NCBI GenBank assembly: GCA_030374765.1
Contig: JARGXX010000075.1
Span: 620,001-684,000 of the forward strand
Origin: Agarophyton chilense
Lineage: Eukaryota; Rhodophyta; Florideophyceae; Gracilariales; Gracilariaceae
Direction of reading: 5' to 3'
Length of the DNA: 64,000 nucleotides
Numbering within the stretch: the first letter of the stretch is position 1; each line of letters starts with the position of its first letter. A program made the position numbers and the translations under genes. Below are positions 43,962 to 55,235 of this stretch, piece after piece. Under the pieces are notes generated by a model. The model made no database searches. It was not told the origin of the DNA and saw only the letters and a list, made by a program, of their open reading frames with translations.

Positions 43962-44330
43962 CTACCATCCTTCGAGGAAGACTCGGACATCTTCGTGTGT
44001 TTCCGCCGCCCTTGGTGTTGCACTACAATTCGGGTCAAAATGTACGAAAGGTTTTATTCTGTCCCCCCGGACTTTGCAGCGACCACGGTATCGATCTATA
44101 CGGCCGGTGTCGGTGCGTTTGTACTGGTATGTCACTTTCAGTGGAATGAGTTTGATGTGGGGGGCCAATTCTGAATCGGGCTCCATTCAATTGTTCCAGT
44201 GTTATCAAGTGTATCTAATTTTGTGTCGTGGGCTGCTGCCCAGTGTGTGGTGCCCGCGTGTTGGCGGGGATGTGGAAGGGATTTAGGTGGTGGGGTGTTA
44301 GGATCTACGGTGAGCGGGACAGGTTGTCTG
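43962..44330 (-). pseudogene. N-terminal piece of copia reverse transcriptase
   Basis: Across one frame change the strand reads HWAAAHDTKLDTLDNTGTI then IKLIPLKVTYQYKRTDTG and YRGRCKVRGDR. These match the copia RT beginning (W..A...EL..L...GT; P.KWVYK.K....G.I.RYKARLVARG). The catalytic palm is missing, so the RT is dead. Confidence 0.7.
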
Positions 44331-44451
44331 ATATGGGCGGCAGCATGAAAGGCGTGGAATTTGTGATAGAGGGGGTCAAGCTGGTGATATTATGGTTGAA
44401 AGTAGATTTCTCGAAGGTGTTGGTAGTTGTTGGTGCGGAGGTTGAGTGCAA

Positions 44452-45236
44452 TTATGTGGGTCGGTGATATATTGTGCATAAAACGTGCTGGATTTGCACG
44501 GGCTTCGAGTATCTTCTTGTGGTGCTGGTAATTCGGGAAAGTGCCCAGCTGCCGATAGCAAATAGTTTCGGTATTTGAGGGGCTTGATTGTACCAGGATT
44601 GGAATGGCGATGTGCCGGTGTTGTCGTGGATTGTGATGTTGTACTTATACATGACGTCCTTCATAGCGTCTTCCCAGAGGGAATAGTTCAGGTTTGAATG
44701 GTGTAAGGCTGCGCGTGTGGCGATGACCATTCTGCGGTACATAAGTTCGGCCATGGAGTTTTCTTGTGGTTGATGCGGGGTGTTTGAGCGATAGTCGATC
44801 CCATGAGAGTTGTACAAATTGCTCATTTCGTTGCTTTGGAATTCCTTTGCGTTGTCGGTTCGGTGGATGGTCAGGGTGTTGTTTTGTTATGAAGGACATG
44901 GCCAGCGGGGTTGTTTGTTAGACTGAGGAGTGGTCGGAGATAAAAAATGGAATTGAGGAACCGGTTCTTGGCGTCTATGTAAGTGACGAAGTGGATGTTG
45001 CCGTGCCGTGACGAGGGTTTGAATGGTCCACAAGTGTCACTACTGATATAGGAACCGACGGGGTATTCGCGTTTCGTAGGTTTGTGAGGGTGGGGGGTCT
45101 GTTTGGGGGAGGGGTGTGGACCCGGTGAGCTGGGGGGGGTGGGTTTTGGAGGGTTGTGGGGAGGATTGGGAGAGTGGGGGCTTTGGCCATGTGTTGGAGT
45201 TTGTTGAGGTTGATGTGTATCAGTATGACATTCCAT
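44452..45236 (-). pseudogene. Copia integrase
   Basis: Two frames together give the core. The first catalytic Asp is in SSDTCGPF, the second in TDNAKEFQS, and the Glu in QENSMAELMYRRM. The following SLWEDAMKDVMYKYN and TSPFQSWYN match the copia integrase C-terminal side. A Pro- and His-rich insertion lies before the core, including a 15-bp tandem repeat at about 45371-45415. Frame changes interrupt the gene, although the DDE triad itself is kept. Confidence 0.8.
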
Positions 45237-45604
45237 TGGAAGAAGGTGTGGGCGCGGGGAATAAGGGGTGGTGTGGTGCTGGGAGGCTGGATTTGTTGGA
45301 GACGTGGGGCGCTAAATGGAAGTGGTCGTGATTTGGAAGAGAGTGCTGGGGTTTGTCGGAATATAAATGTGGGTGGTTTCGCTTTGGGTGGTTTCGCTTT
45401 GGGTGGTTTCTTTCGTGTGCGAGTCTTGGGTTTGTGACTATGGAGAGGTACTGTGCCAGCGCCGAGGGCACGCTGAGGGGTAAAGGAGGCCTGTCAGTGT
45501 AGTATGTATGCATGTTTGCGCCAGGGAGCAGTGGAAATAGGGAATGGTTTGAGAGGGTGGTGCAGATTGAGTATATAGCCAGAGTGTGGTGTGAAAAGAG
45601 CCGC

Positions 45605-46243
45605 TCAGAATTGAAGAGCTGTGTCGCTGACAGACAAGAGGTTGGAATGCTGCGATTTGGTTGCGACGCATTTTACGCGGAGTGGGGCGTGCTTAGGGTG
45701 CAATTGGATCTGTTTGGGGCCGGAATGTTTACATGGGGTTGTGTGGTTAGTGGCAGTGAGTAAAGAGACTGATTGTTGTACCGCAGGCAGAGATGGGGGA
45801 GGTGCACGTATATGAATGGGGTGCGCGGCGGAGTCAAAGATGAACGTACCTTCTACCTTGTTGTTGATGTGTTCCTCGCGAAGTGGTTCCTCTTTTTCGG
45901 CATCGCCTGGTTGTGTGGCATATGCATAATGCGGTGGCGGGAAAGGAGCGAATGGTAGTAAAGGGAAATGTCGGTAGGGTGGTATGGCGTCGGGTTGGGC
46001 GGCAACGGCTTGGTTCACACGGGGTGCGGGTGATTCAGCGTTGGCGTTTGTTGGAATGCGGTTGAATTTTGGGTGGCGCCTGTCTCTGCATTGTTCATCT
46101 GTATGGTTGGGAGGGAATCTCATGAATTGTTGGTGAAATGAGCAAGGCCTGGCTGGTGCTTGGATTCGATCATTTCGTTGCGGCAGAAATGGTGCGTTTG
46201 TTTTGTAAGGTTTCGCGTGTGGGGGGGATCGGACCTGTCGCAT
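45605..46243 (-). pseudogene. Copia Gag C-terminus and protease
   Basis: This is a 212-codon frame. A Pro-rich, His-containing region is followed by FIFDSAAHPIHI, which occupies the place of the copia protease active site (normally LDSGAxxH). Gly is replaced by Ala in the catalytic triplet. Variants of LSVSDTALQF follow. A classical CCHC knuckle is not intact. Confidence 0.55.
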
Positions 46244-46292
46244 AAAGTGTAGAGCTTGGAGGGGTTGGAGAGACCATGCTATAAGATTTGAG

Positions 46293-47176
46293 TCAATTAT
46301 AGTTATGGAGAAAGTCTTTGATAGTGTCTGGGTTGATAGCCATTAGCTGGGGGGCGATTTCTATAGTGTCTTGGTTGAATCGTAGGCCGTCGATGAGAAA
46401 TTCAACGGAAGTGGACTCGTCCAAGATATTTGGGTATTGTGCTGCGATCATTCGTGTACGTAACGAATGGTGTTTTTCAACGTAGTCGTCGATGGACATG
46501 TTGGAAGTGAGGTGTAGATTTTCCCCTTCAGATTTTAGGTATCTGTGTTAGTTCTTTGTGTTTGTTCGTAGGTGATCCATGATCGCTTTTAGCAGATCTT
46601 TGGGAGTCGAGTCCGTTCCGACATTCAGAAGATTCAACATTTTTGACAGAACGGTGGAGAGAATCAGAGCGCGTAAAGTGTGCTTGTTTTTCTTAAACTG
46701 CTGAGGCTGGGCAGGGTTGGCGGGTTGATCGGGGTGGATGTAAGGTGGTAGAGTGCATCCATCGTTGTTGCGCTGGACTCAAGCGCCATTTTCCAAAAGA
46801 CTGGATTTTGGCCTTTTAACTTGGGTACATGAAATTTGTTATCCATGTTGATTGATGTATTGTTCTGTACGGTATCTATTGGTTGGGAAGTATCGGATTC
46901 TGTGAGATGGGTTAATCTGAGGAGATGTTTCGCAAGATGGCGATCGGTAGTCTGATCCTGTTGACGCTTGTAGCGTTGGGTGCGAAGACTTTGAGGCTCC
47001 GTGGGGTAAATTGATTGTGGAGAGCGTACGTGTTGAACAAGATAGTACAAGAGGGAGAAAGAAGAAAGTGCGTTGCGTTTCAATGGGGGAGGGGGGGGGG
47101 GGAGGTAAGACGAGATAGAGGGTTGTGATGTGGACGAGAAGGGGGCGGGATATTTAAGTTGTAGCGCAGGGTCCAT
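46293..47176 (-). pseudogene. Copia Gag N-terminus
   Basis: KFHVPKLKGQN...MALES near 46840-46770 matches the start of copia Gag (KFxIxKLDGxNYxxWK). The piece 46499-46293 (MSIDDYVEKHHSLRTRM...VEFLIDGL) matches the later Gag helix (YxxxxxxLxxxL...ILxGLP). A leader of about 100 codons precedes it after the primer binding site. Confidence 0.65.
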
Positions 47177-47180
47177 AACC
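47164..47180 (-). promoter_or_regulatory. Primer binding site of half-tRNA(iMet) type
   Basis: Read on the minus strand, directly after the 5' LTR end (GCAACA), the sequence is GGTTATGGACCCTGCGC. Its complement, AGGGTCCATAACC, resembles the anticodon arm of eukaryotic initiator tRNA-Met (GGGCCCAUAACC). Drosophila copia and yeast Ty5 are known to be primed by an internal iMet tRNA end in this way. The match has differences, so the call is by similarity. Confidence 0.6.
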
Positions 47181-47295
47181 TGTTGCGAGGAAGCTCTAGC
47201 TCAGTTTTCTCTGGACTGCGCCGACTGGCGGCTTGTCTATGTACGCTCTCGGCTACAGGCATGTGTCACGTGTCGTTTGTGTGTGTGTTCTGATA
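47181..47295 (-). repeat. 5' LTR of copia element
   Basis: This is a direct repeat of 43013-43127, ending (minus strand) in CTCGCAACA next to the primer binding site. See the 3' LTR for shared landmarks. Confidence 0.7.
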
Positions 47296-49059
47296 TACAA
47301 AGAACAGACTAACTGAGGATCGGCAAAGCTTGCTCATTAAATGTGGCTAAATCGTAATTCAGGCGTGAATAGTAGGTTTGTGGGTTTGCTTATTAAAAAT
47401 GAGACGGTTCGAAAGCGGTCAATGTTCCCAAAATAAAGGAAAATTTTTGGTATTTTAGAAAAGTCTGAAAAAAACATCTTGCATGTTTGGTTCGGGATTT
47501 TTGAAACGGGTGAAGTGGAATTACTGTTCCTTTTCATTTAAGGAGAGACGTATCCCGGTAATGTCAGCGGTAGTGCTCCAATTGTGAGATCTTGTAGAGG
47601 GTTACTAAATACTCGAGTCGTAAACGCAGCGGATTGAAAACCTGTACGTCAGTCTCAACGCCTCAAAGAGAGATTAAGGGTGGTGAATCTTTATCTGATG
47701 ACCAAACCAAATCCGTGCAGGATATCCAAATTTTATGAAAAGCATCTAAGCGACTTTTGAATTATTAAATTTGTTTTCATGGAAGATTTGGAGAGAACAC
47801 AGAACATAGTGACAAAAAACATGAAGAAATTTAAGGACCGGCTGAAACAATAAAAGAAAAAAAGCTAAAGCTGAAAAAGCTTCCGTGAAATTCAGAGAGA
47901 TTTTGGAAAACGTTGTAATCGCTACTAATAATAACTCTGCCTAAGAGTTCGACAGTTAAGAAGAACACAAACTGATGTTGGTTAGAAGAGAACTTTTTCA
48001 AGTTGGAGATGGTGAATATGAAGTTTTGGGTTTCTTTCACTATTAAATCGTTTTCTCAGCAATATACTTCTGTTGAAAGTGTTTGAGAGGCCGAAAATAT
48101 TTGAAAAGCCCTCAATAATTGTTTCTTCTATTTGAATACAGTGACAGCTCGCTACGCTCGTACTATAACGCTTCTCATTTTGTCTAAGTAATACTGACAA
48201 GGAAAGAAAATTTTGGCAACAGCAATCCAATTTTTAATCCGAAGCTATATTGTTATAAACTTCCACGCGATGGAATACGATCGACTTCACTAAAAAAAAT
48301 TAAGTCCCAGCCAGCTCACCCGCACTCCCCAACAATAAATCCTAGACCAAAAACCCATTTAAATCCCACAACCAGGTCCACTCCTACTTTTCAAATTGAA
48401 CTTCCTACCTCTGATATATGTTCCATGATCCAAGTTAATTTTCTAAAAGACAATTTTCTGTGAGGAAGAGTTTTTCAGAAAACCGATTCCAAGCGTCAGA
48501 AATTTGCGAGTTGGGTGTATAGTTCTGAGTAACTTATTTAAAGTCTTTTTGGCTTAATGTCCCACATTAAGCATCAGACCCTCAGACCATTATTGGAGCT
48601 GCACGTTGAAAGATGGGAACGAACTGGTGTAAACCGCTTCGAATGACTTACGTTGGGCAGGGGATAATTCTTGAGTGCTGATAAAGTTTTTGTGGTTGAA
48701 TGTAACCGTTTAAAAAAAATTACCGCTTTGCCAACGTCCTTGACATTTAATTTCTTGGTTGGCTAGCCGAGCTTTTTTCCAGCTCTACTAGCCCGCCTTA
48801 AGCCAAATTCTTAATCAGTGCCCGGTAATCTTTCGCCTTCGCTCCACAGAAAGACTTCTTAGTTCTCTTAACCTCTCCTTCACTTCGAATAATTTCTTTT
48901 TTCATATACTGTAGCTGGATATCTTTTGGTATTGATGAGATAATACAGCAGAGGTTTTCTGACCATTTTCTGGCAGTGATATTCAATCCAGATTCAGAAA
49001 GACCCATTGATAGGGGTAACCGCATTCGAACGTAGAATCAATCTCTCCTACGTACTCCT
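47296..49059. other. AT-rich gene-poor stretch
   Basis: No motif-bearing frame. A 75-codon minus frame at 49025-48798 (KWSENLCCIISSIPKD...KRTKKSFCGAKAKD) looks protein-like but unidentifiable; it ends just before the solo LTR. No repeats recognised. Confidence 0.35.
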
Positions 49060-49506
49060 TGTAACGAAATGACTGGTAGGAGAGCGTACTGGTCTCAACC
49101 TGAGGTAGCTTGGTAGAGCGGGTCCTAAGGTCCGTATCCTGGACTGTGGCACTTCCAGAGGGCTTGGTGCAATGGTAGGTCGTTATCTGCGTAGTCCTAC
49201 AGGTTAAAACTACGGAAAAGATGGCTTGAAGACCAATTGGTGGAACTAATGTACCAAAAGGGGTAATTTAGTATCCTAACGGTGCCTACCCGATTCTAAG
49301 GGAGAAGCGTCACCCGAGCCAACTAAATATCAATGGCGAGGGGCTGAGATCTCCCTTGCACTGTAAGGCTATTCTATCACAACTAAATAAAATAAAACAA
49401 TTCTCTAAATATGTCCAGCTGAGATCGGCCAGTCCACGTGGCATCTATAAGATACCTCAGGCCCTGGCGGCTTACAGAACTAAACCGTAATCGCTCCTCC
49501 TTCACA
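49060..49506 (-). mobile_element. Solo LTR, family A (minus strand)
   Basis: This is the reverse complement of the family also seen at 11207, 50152 and 59867. It is 447 bp from TGTAACGAAATGAC (its 3' end, complement of ...GTTACA) to CTCCTTCACA (its 5' end). Flanks are CTCCT (49055-49059) and CTTCT (49507-49511), a target duplication with one change. No element body adjoins it. Confidence 0.8.
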
Positions 49507-50151
49507 CTTCTTCGAAACTAAGAAACTAAATAATTCCAGCGAAAGGATTCCTCCCCGATGCCTTGCAAGATATTGCTGGCCAAGCCTTTGGGCGTCGTTC
49601 TTTCTATCTTATTCCCGATTTTCGCCTTGATTTTATCCCCACTCTCAAGGTTTCTTTCCACCTTTTTTGGTGGTTACTTTGCTTCTTTCGTGGCGCCAGA
49701 AACCCAACTACTTTTAGTTGACGATACCACTACTGTCGATTGGTGACCTCTTTATAGGAGACCATTCACACGTTTCGTGGATCGTATCGCTTCTTCTCTA
49801 CTCTTCCTGTTTGTAGTGAAGTTCAGCCTTTAATTTAGACTCCGGCTTAGTCGTGTTTCGCTGGAGAGGTTCTTTTTCCTAATCTACCCTCTTCAGGTGT
49901 AAAACCAAACATGTTCGTGACTGGTTTGTCGTGCAGCAATGCAGCAAAAAGTGATCTCCCAACTTATAAGAACGTTGCACTACTTGTGTGTGACTGGTTC
50001 TCTTTTGAGACAATGTTCTCAGATTCCAGGCATTTCTGTCTCGTTTTCTCCAGTCTGGAACTTTTGAACTGGAAACCGGTGGATTAACTACGGTACCAAT
50101 CCGGTAGATGTCCTAACCCGAACCACAATTTACGGGTAATCGCTCCGTCAT
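49507..50151. other. Spacer between solo LTR and chromovirus 1
   Basis: No gene recognised. A segment near 49845-49870 (CTTAGTCGTGTT..CTGGAGAGG) recurs at about 43922-43952, inside the deletion scar of the copia element. This hints at another old repeat family of unknown type. Confidence 0.35.
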
Positions 50152-50597
50152 TGTGAAGGAGCAACGATTAAGGCTGAGTCCTGTAATCCGCCAGGGCCTG
50201 TGGTATCTTACAAAAGCCACGTGGGTTGGCCGACCTCAGCTGGACATATTTAGATAAATATTTTGTTTTATTTAGTGTGGTAGAATAGCTTCACAGTGCA
50301 AGGGAGATCCCAGCGCCTTGCCATTGCTACTTACTAGGCTGGAGTGACGCTTCTCCCTTAGAATCAGGTAGGCGCCGTTAGAATACTGAATTACCCCCTT
50401 TGGTACATTATTTCCATCAATCGTTCTTCAAGCCATTGTTTCCATAGCTCCGACCTGTAGGACTGTGCAGTAAACGCCCGCCCATTTCATTAAGTACTCT
50501 GGGAGTGCCGCCGTCAAGGATACGGACCTTAGGACCCGCTCTACCACGCTACCTCAAGTTGGGACCAGTAGGCTGACTCACCAGTTATTGTGTAAAA
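50152..50597 (+). repeat. 5' LTR of chromovirus 1 (family A)
   Basis: Starts TGTGAAGGAGCAACGATTAA and ends near TTATTGTGTAAAA, where sister copies end GCGTTACA. Same length as the 3' copy (446 bp). Diverged from it at many sites. Confidence 0.8.
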
Positions 50598-50600
50598 TTT

Positions 50601-50614
50601 TGGTCTCCCGACTT
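50601..50614 (+). promoter_or_regulatory. Tentative primer binding site of chromovirus 1
   Basis: TGGTCTCCCGACTT lies three bases after the 5' LTR end, the normal place and starting with TGG (complement of the tRNA CCA end). The matching tRNA was not identified. Confidence 0.4.
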
Positions 50615-50662
50615 AGAGAATCCCTTAGAAATAATTGAGCGAACCACTGGAAAAAAAGGATT

Positions 50663-52680
50663 ATGGGGATTCTAGAATTTGGTTTAATTCCCCAACGGAC
50701 CAGAAGTACAGAAGCAATCGCCATTATGCATGCAGGAAACACACCCAGCCACCCATACCATAAGGCTTCTACGGGAGGACAAGTTGCCACTGCAACTCCG
50801 ACGATGTCGCCTGAACCACAGGTTGATACTGTTAGCGAGCGCAGTAGCACGAGAAGCCTGCCGCAAGAAGTACTGACTCCCCTGGACGACCCTGAAAGGA
50901 TTCGCCGAGAACCCACGGTGACAGCGTGTTTGCGAGAACACCTCACCAGGGCCACTTCTAGGCCATAAGCATCCCAAGGGGAACCCTGTACGATCGAAAG
51001 AATTAGAGATAACATTCCCGCGGGGCTTGCCGAACTTCTCTGGCCCCGACTCCGTGAGCTCTGCTCAGCCCATATGGATTCCATTGTGGACATGCGACTC
51101 GCTACGGCGATCGCTGACCATACGGATTACCTCAATACGCGAATAGTTCGTAAGGTAGTGGAGTTGGAGTTATTCATAGACTCCCTCCGACAGGCGGTTC
51201 AAGGAGCAGTCACCAGCCAGCCAGTCAGGAAATATGGTCCCTAAGACCACTCCACAAATCAACCATCTAGCTTCCATTTGGAAACCACCTACCGAGCTCC
51301 CAGGAGTGGCGGTATTACCCGCCCCTCGCCGGGAGCACCATTCAGAAAATTCAATGGAAAGACAATCTTGGAGGAGAGGAGAGGCTCTGCGTCTAGAAGA
51401 GAGACAGATTGTCTTTCCCAAAAAACAATATAAGGTACAGTGACCTCACGGCTCCATTCGGATCTGATAAAGAGATCGGTCCTTTAGGTCCCTATTCCGC
51501 TGGAAAGAAACGAAGTAACCGCAGGAAAAAGAAGAACAGAAAGAGCAAAAGAATAAACCATTCTGACACGAGTGATTCCGATTCGGACTCACCCGAAACG
51601 ACCGACTCGGAAGTGGATGAGGCTGCCTTTCGAGACCTCAAACCAATTACAACAACTAAGAAACTTCTACTTAAGGTTTTCGACTACCGGAATTACCGAT
51701 TGGCCGACCGGTCTCCAAAGTATTCTGGTTCTGTGGCTCGAAGAGTCGCCAAATGGGCAAAACGGATGCAACCAACCATTATGGACAAGTTCTCAAGTTC
51801 CCATCCCATTGCTGCCCTTAGGTTTCTCAGTTTGTTCCGTACGGCCTGCGATTAGAACGGTGTCCACGAGGGCGCCGCCCTGTACTTTTTCCAATTCTTC
51901 CTTACAGGACAGGCGCGTGACCGAGTGGTTTCGAAGATATCTGGCACAAGAGACCTCGTGGATGCTCAAGACCGTGCGCTCCTCAGGTCATACCCTCACG
52001 TTGTTCATTACCTCTTGGAAACTTACGCCACGGATGACGTTATCATGGATTCCCACCAGGAAGTAATATACTTTAAACAGAGCTCCAACACGACCGAATC
52101 GGCTTTCGCGGACGACATATGGAAGAAGTCTTACCGATGTGAAAACTTGTTCTCCGAAGGATGGCTTGAACTTCACTTCATCACGGGATTGCTCCCTGCC
52201 ATTCGGACACATGTGTGCAATTACCACACGGAAAACCGGCGATACTCCTTCCGAAGGCTCTTTACATACGCTGAGGGTTATGGTAAAACTTACAGGACCT
52301 CCAGGCGCAACGCTGATATAACCAGAAGACACGCAACTCCATTGCGGAAACCTAACCAGGCCCATTTGGTTAGCTCCACGGAGTTGGACATGGATGCATC
52401 ACTCCATTGCGCCGATTCGGGAGATTTCCTCGCGGTCAGTTTCAGTGCTCCTCCATCCGGGCCCCCATCATACACCTCCCAGGGAACTACAGCAACCACT
52501 GGACCACCCACACCTAAGTATTCTCCGTTTCCAGCCCGCAAAGACGTTTTTGTTCGCTCCCCAAGGGCCTGCTTCCTCTGCCTGTCACTGAGCCAACCTT
52601 GTGAATGTACGAGGTATCTGCCGGAGAACGCACGAAAAACCGTCCGAGCCCTAAGGGAAGAGAGTTACCGGGTGGGGTGA
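50663..52680 (+). pseudogene. Gag of chromovirus 1
   Basis: Open pieces at 50663-50968, 51409-51855 and 51925-52680 follow each other with frame changes and a TAG at 51853. The second contains a Lys/Arg-rich then Asp/Ser-rich stretch, then a helical region RVAKWAKRMQPTIMDKFSS typical of Gag. The third ends in CFLCLSLSQPCECTRYLPE, a degraded CCHC-like zinc knuckle. Gag packages the RNA in virus-like particles. Confidence 0.6.
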
Positions 52681-53085
52681 TCCGAAGAAATGTACAACAG
52701 GGCTCAGTGACGAACCACAGGGACACCTGGAAGCTCACGCTATTGCACGCCTCCGGATACTCCTATCAAAGCCCCATAGGTCCACGCCATTGTAGATCCT
52801 ACGGACAACCCCGTGGAAGAACCCTATCCTCAGGAAGAAACGGAAACCCCATCGGAAAACTCCTAGAGGGACAATTCGAGGCAAATCCTCCCTCTTTAAG
52901 CTCCTGCCTCAACCAATGAGACGGGCATGAGCCAAAGAGCTTTTCACCTCCCAATAAAAACCACCCACAATAGATCGCTCAGAATGAGCCACAATTGGAA
53001 CACAGTAACGACCCGGTCTTTATCCTCAGGAAAGAGAACTATAAATTTCGAGTAACCGTAGCACTTCGTTCCAACAACTCTTGAG

Positions 53086-53918
53086 TGACCACAGCTGTAT
53101 TGGACACAGGCGTTGGTCCCAACTTGGTCCATCCTAAGCTGCCCCCACTGGGTTGGCAAGATTTCATTTAGGCAAGGAAGACCCCAAGGATTACCGATGC
53201 GTCTCGTAGACCAATAGGTATTAAAGGGATAGTACCACTTTACCTCCAGGTAGGACAATTCAAAGTCCCCACGTGGTTTCTTGTATGTCCTAACTTTGGC
53301 GCCGAGGTAATCCTAGTGACCTCCTTTATCGTTCAATACATCAAGGCCACTTATCCAGGCCTTAGGAAAGTAGCGTCCTACCACGCACCTTCCATCTCCA
53401 TAACTGGTTCAATCCCAGGGCCAGAAGCTAACTGCAAACGAGCGGTTGTCTCCGAAAACACGAAGTCTAATAAGGCTCGCCTTTCAAAGGCCATAACGAT
53501 ACCGCCGATGACCCAAATCGCTGTATCGGTCCATTCCCAGTTCTCAGGTCTCGTAACGTTTCAGAACCACCCGAAAACGGTTCTGAAGCACCTCACCTTG
53601 ATGGCCAATGGAGTAATGGACATCCACCTCAACAGGTCCTTTTCGGTCACAATCAGCAACTTCCGAGATAAAGCCGTGCGGTTGCCTAAAGGTAAAGTGA
53701 ATGGTTTCTCTCTACCCGCGCCCGTGACCATTAAGGAAGCCCGAATAGATAACCTTGGGACTCCCACTCCCGCCGAGGACGTCGACTCTTGGGAGTGGAC
53801 GGTCGCCATCGACGCAGAACTCGAGTCGTTTAGGCCCCAGGTACTTGATCTCCTCAAGAAATACCAAGCCATGTGGTCAGGTAGATTTGGCACAATCAGA
53901 GCCTACACACCACATTGA
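53086..53918 (+). pseudogene. Aspartic protease and protease-RT linker of chromovirus 1
   Basis: AVLDTGVGPNLVH near 53105-53145 is a retroviral-type protease active site with the DTG triplet kept. A TAG interrupts at about 53167, and CPNFGAEVILVTSFI ends the domain (usually ILGxxF, Gly lost). The linker to RT runs to 53918, where a frameshift moves the reading to the RT frame. Confidence 0.7.
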
Positions 53919-54570
53919 CCTTCAGGATGATGCTAGGCCACAATTCCAGCCCCCATACCGTACAGGCCTTAAGGATAGGGAAACTGTCGCCGACCAGATG
54001 GACAAGATGCGCAAAGCTCAAGTCATAGAGCCGGCACCTTCTCATAAATCCGAATGGGCAAGTCCCTTTGTCCTTATGACGAAGAAAGATGGCTCCGTCT
54101 GGTTCTGTGTCAACTACAGGAAGCTGAACGCAATAACCAAGAGGGGCTCATACCAGACAACCCGCATGGATGACTGTCTGGATTCCTTAGGCGAAGCTGT
54201 CGTATTTACGACACTGGGCGCTAACTCCGGATATTGGCAAATCTGTTTGGCCGAAGATGCGAGAGCGCTGACAACCCTTACCTCCCATGAAGTTCTGTTC
54301 CGATTTACTCGTATGACATTTGGTTTAAAGAATGCACTAGCAACTTTCCAAGGGGTAATGGACATCACACTGTGCAGAGTCCAATGGAAGTTCGCCGTGG
54401 TCTATTTGGATAACGTTTTAATCTTCTCACGGAACGTAAAGGAACACCTTCGCCACGTGAACAAGGTTCTAACAATTCCAAAGAACGCTGTAGTAACACT
54501 GAAACTCCGCAAATGCACTTTCTTCCAGGCCTCAGTGGAGTATCTCGGTCACGTCGTCCTCCCAGGATAG
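53755..54570 (+). pseudogene. Reverse transcriptase of chromovirus 1
   Basis: A nearly complete RT: HHIDLQDDARPQFQPPYR, ASPFVLMTKKDGSVWFCVNY, TLGANSGYWQI, MTFGLKNALATFQ, YLDNVLIFSRNVKEHLRHV and FFQASVEYLGHVV. The fold is unmistakable, but TLDANSG has become TLGANSG and YxDD has become YLDN. Two of the three catalytic aspartates are therefore lost, and it ends in TAG. The copy could only move with enzyme supplied by another element. Confidence 0.9.
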
Positions 54571-54576
54571 CTAAAG

Positions 54577-55220
54577 GTGGCCACACGGACCACAATTGCT
54601 ATTCGCCCGGCTAAGCCTCCTAGGACCCACACGGAACTGCGATCCTTCGTGCGCTTGTGCAATGTCTACCGACGTTTCATCCAAGGATTTGCTAAAATAT
54701 CGGCCCCTCTCAACGCCATGTTGAAGAAGGAATCACCTTCGAAGTTTGAATGCCGTACCGAGGACCAATATCAGGCGTTTCAGACCCTAGAGGACAAATT
54801 GCTGAGCCCACTCATATTGGCTTTAACAAACCATAGAGGCCCTTTGTCCTGGATACAGACACCTCTGATACCCAAGTGGGATGTGCACTGCTACAGGAAC
54901 AGGAGTCACCGAAGGACTATCGACCTATTGGATACTGGAGCATAACGCTCACCAGCGCGGAGCGAAACTGCAGTACTCCCGAAAACGAATGTCTAGCCAT
55001 CGTATGGTCCGTATTGACACTCCTTCTGCAGCTCGAGGGAACTAGGTTTACCATTAGGACAGACCACGATTCACTCCGCGGGTTACTCAATACGACCGAT
55101 GCATCAAGTCGCCTCGCTCGGTGGCGCCTCAGGCTGTCCGAATATCACTACTAGATAACCTATGGGCCAGGCGTCAAGCACCAGGGAGCAGATGCCCTCT
55201 CGCGAATCATTACCGATGGA
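54577..55220 (+). pseudogene. RT connection and RNase H of chromovirus 1
   Basis: SFVRLCNVYRRFIQGFAKIS starts the connection region. After a frameshift at about 54860-54880, RNase H continues with LTSAERNCSTPENECLAIVW and FTIRTDHDSLRGLLNTTDAS, then RWRLRLSEYHY, a TAG, and GVKHQGADALSR. The first catalytic Asp (VLDTDTSD) is also readable at about 54848-54870. Confidence 0.85.
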
Positions 55221-55235
55221 ACTGATGACAATTCA

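Larger units (their letters stand above)
43013..47295 (-). mobile_element. Ty1/copia retrotransposon with internal deletion
   Basis: Minus-strand order is Gag (about 47170-45950), protease (about 45880), integrase (about 45150-44450), RT N-terminus (about 44330-43960) and RNase H C-terminus (about 43330-43230). Integrase before RT defines Ty1/copia. The centre of RT and most of RNase H are missing; 43440-43960 holds unrelated sequence. Terminal direct repeats of about 115 bp (43013-43127 and 47181-47295) and a primer binding site frame it. Stops and frameshifts are present throughout. Confidence 0.8.
43008..47300 (-). repeat. Candidate target-site duplication TACAA around the copia element
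   Basis: TACAA stands at 43008-43012 and 47296-47300, outside the two 115-bp terminal repeats. Five bases is the usual size for Ty1/copia insertions. The match supports the border calls, but in AT-rich DNA a chance match is possible. Confidence 0.5.
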
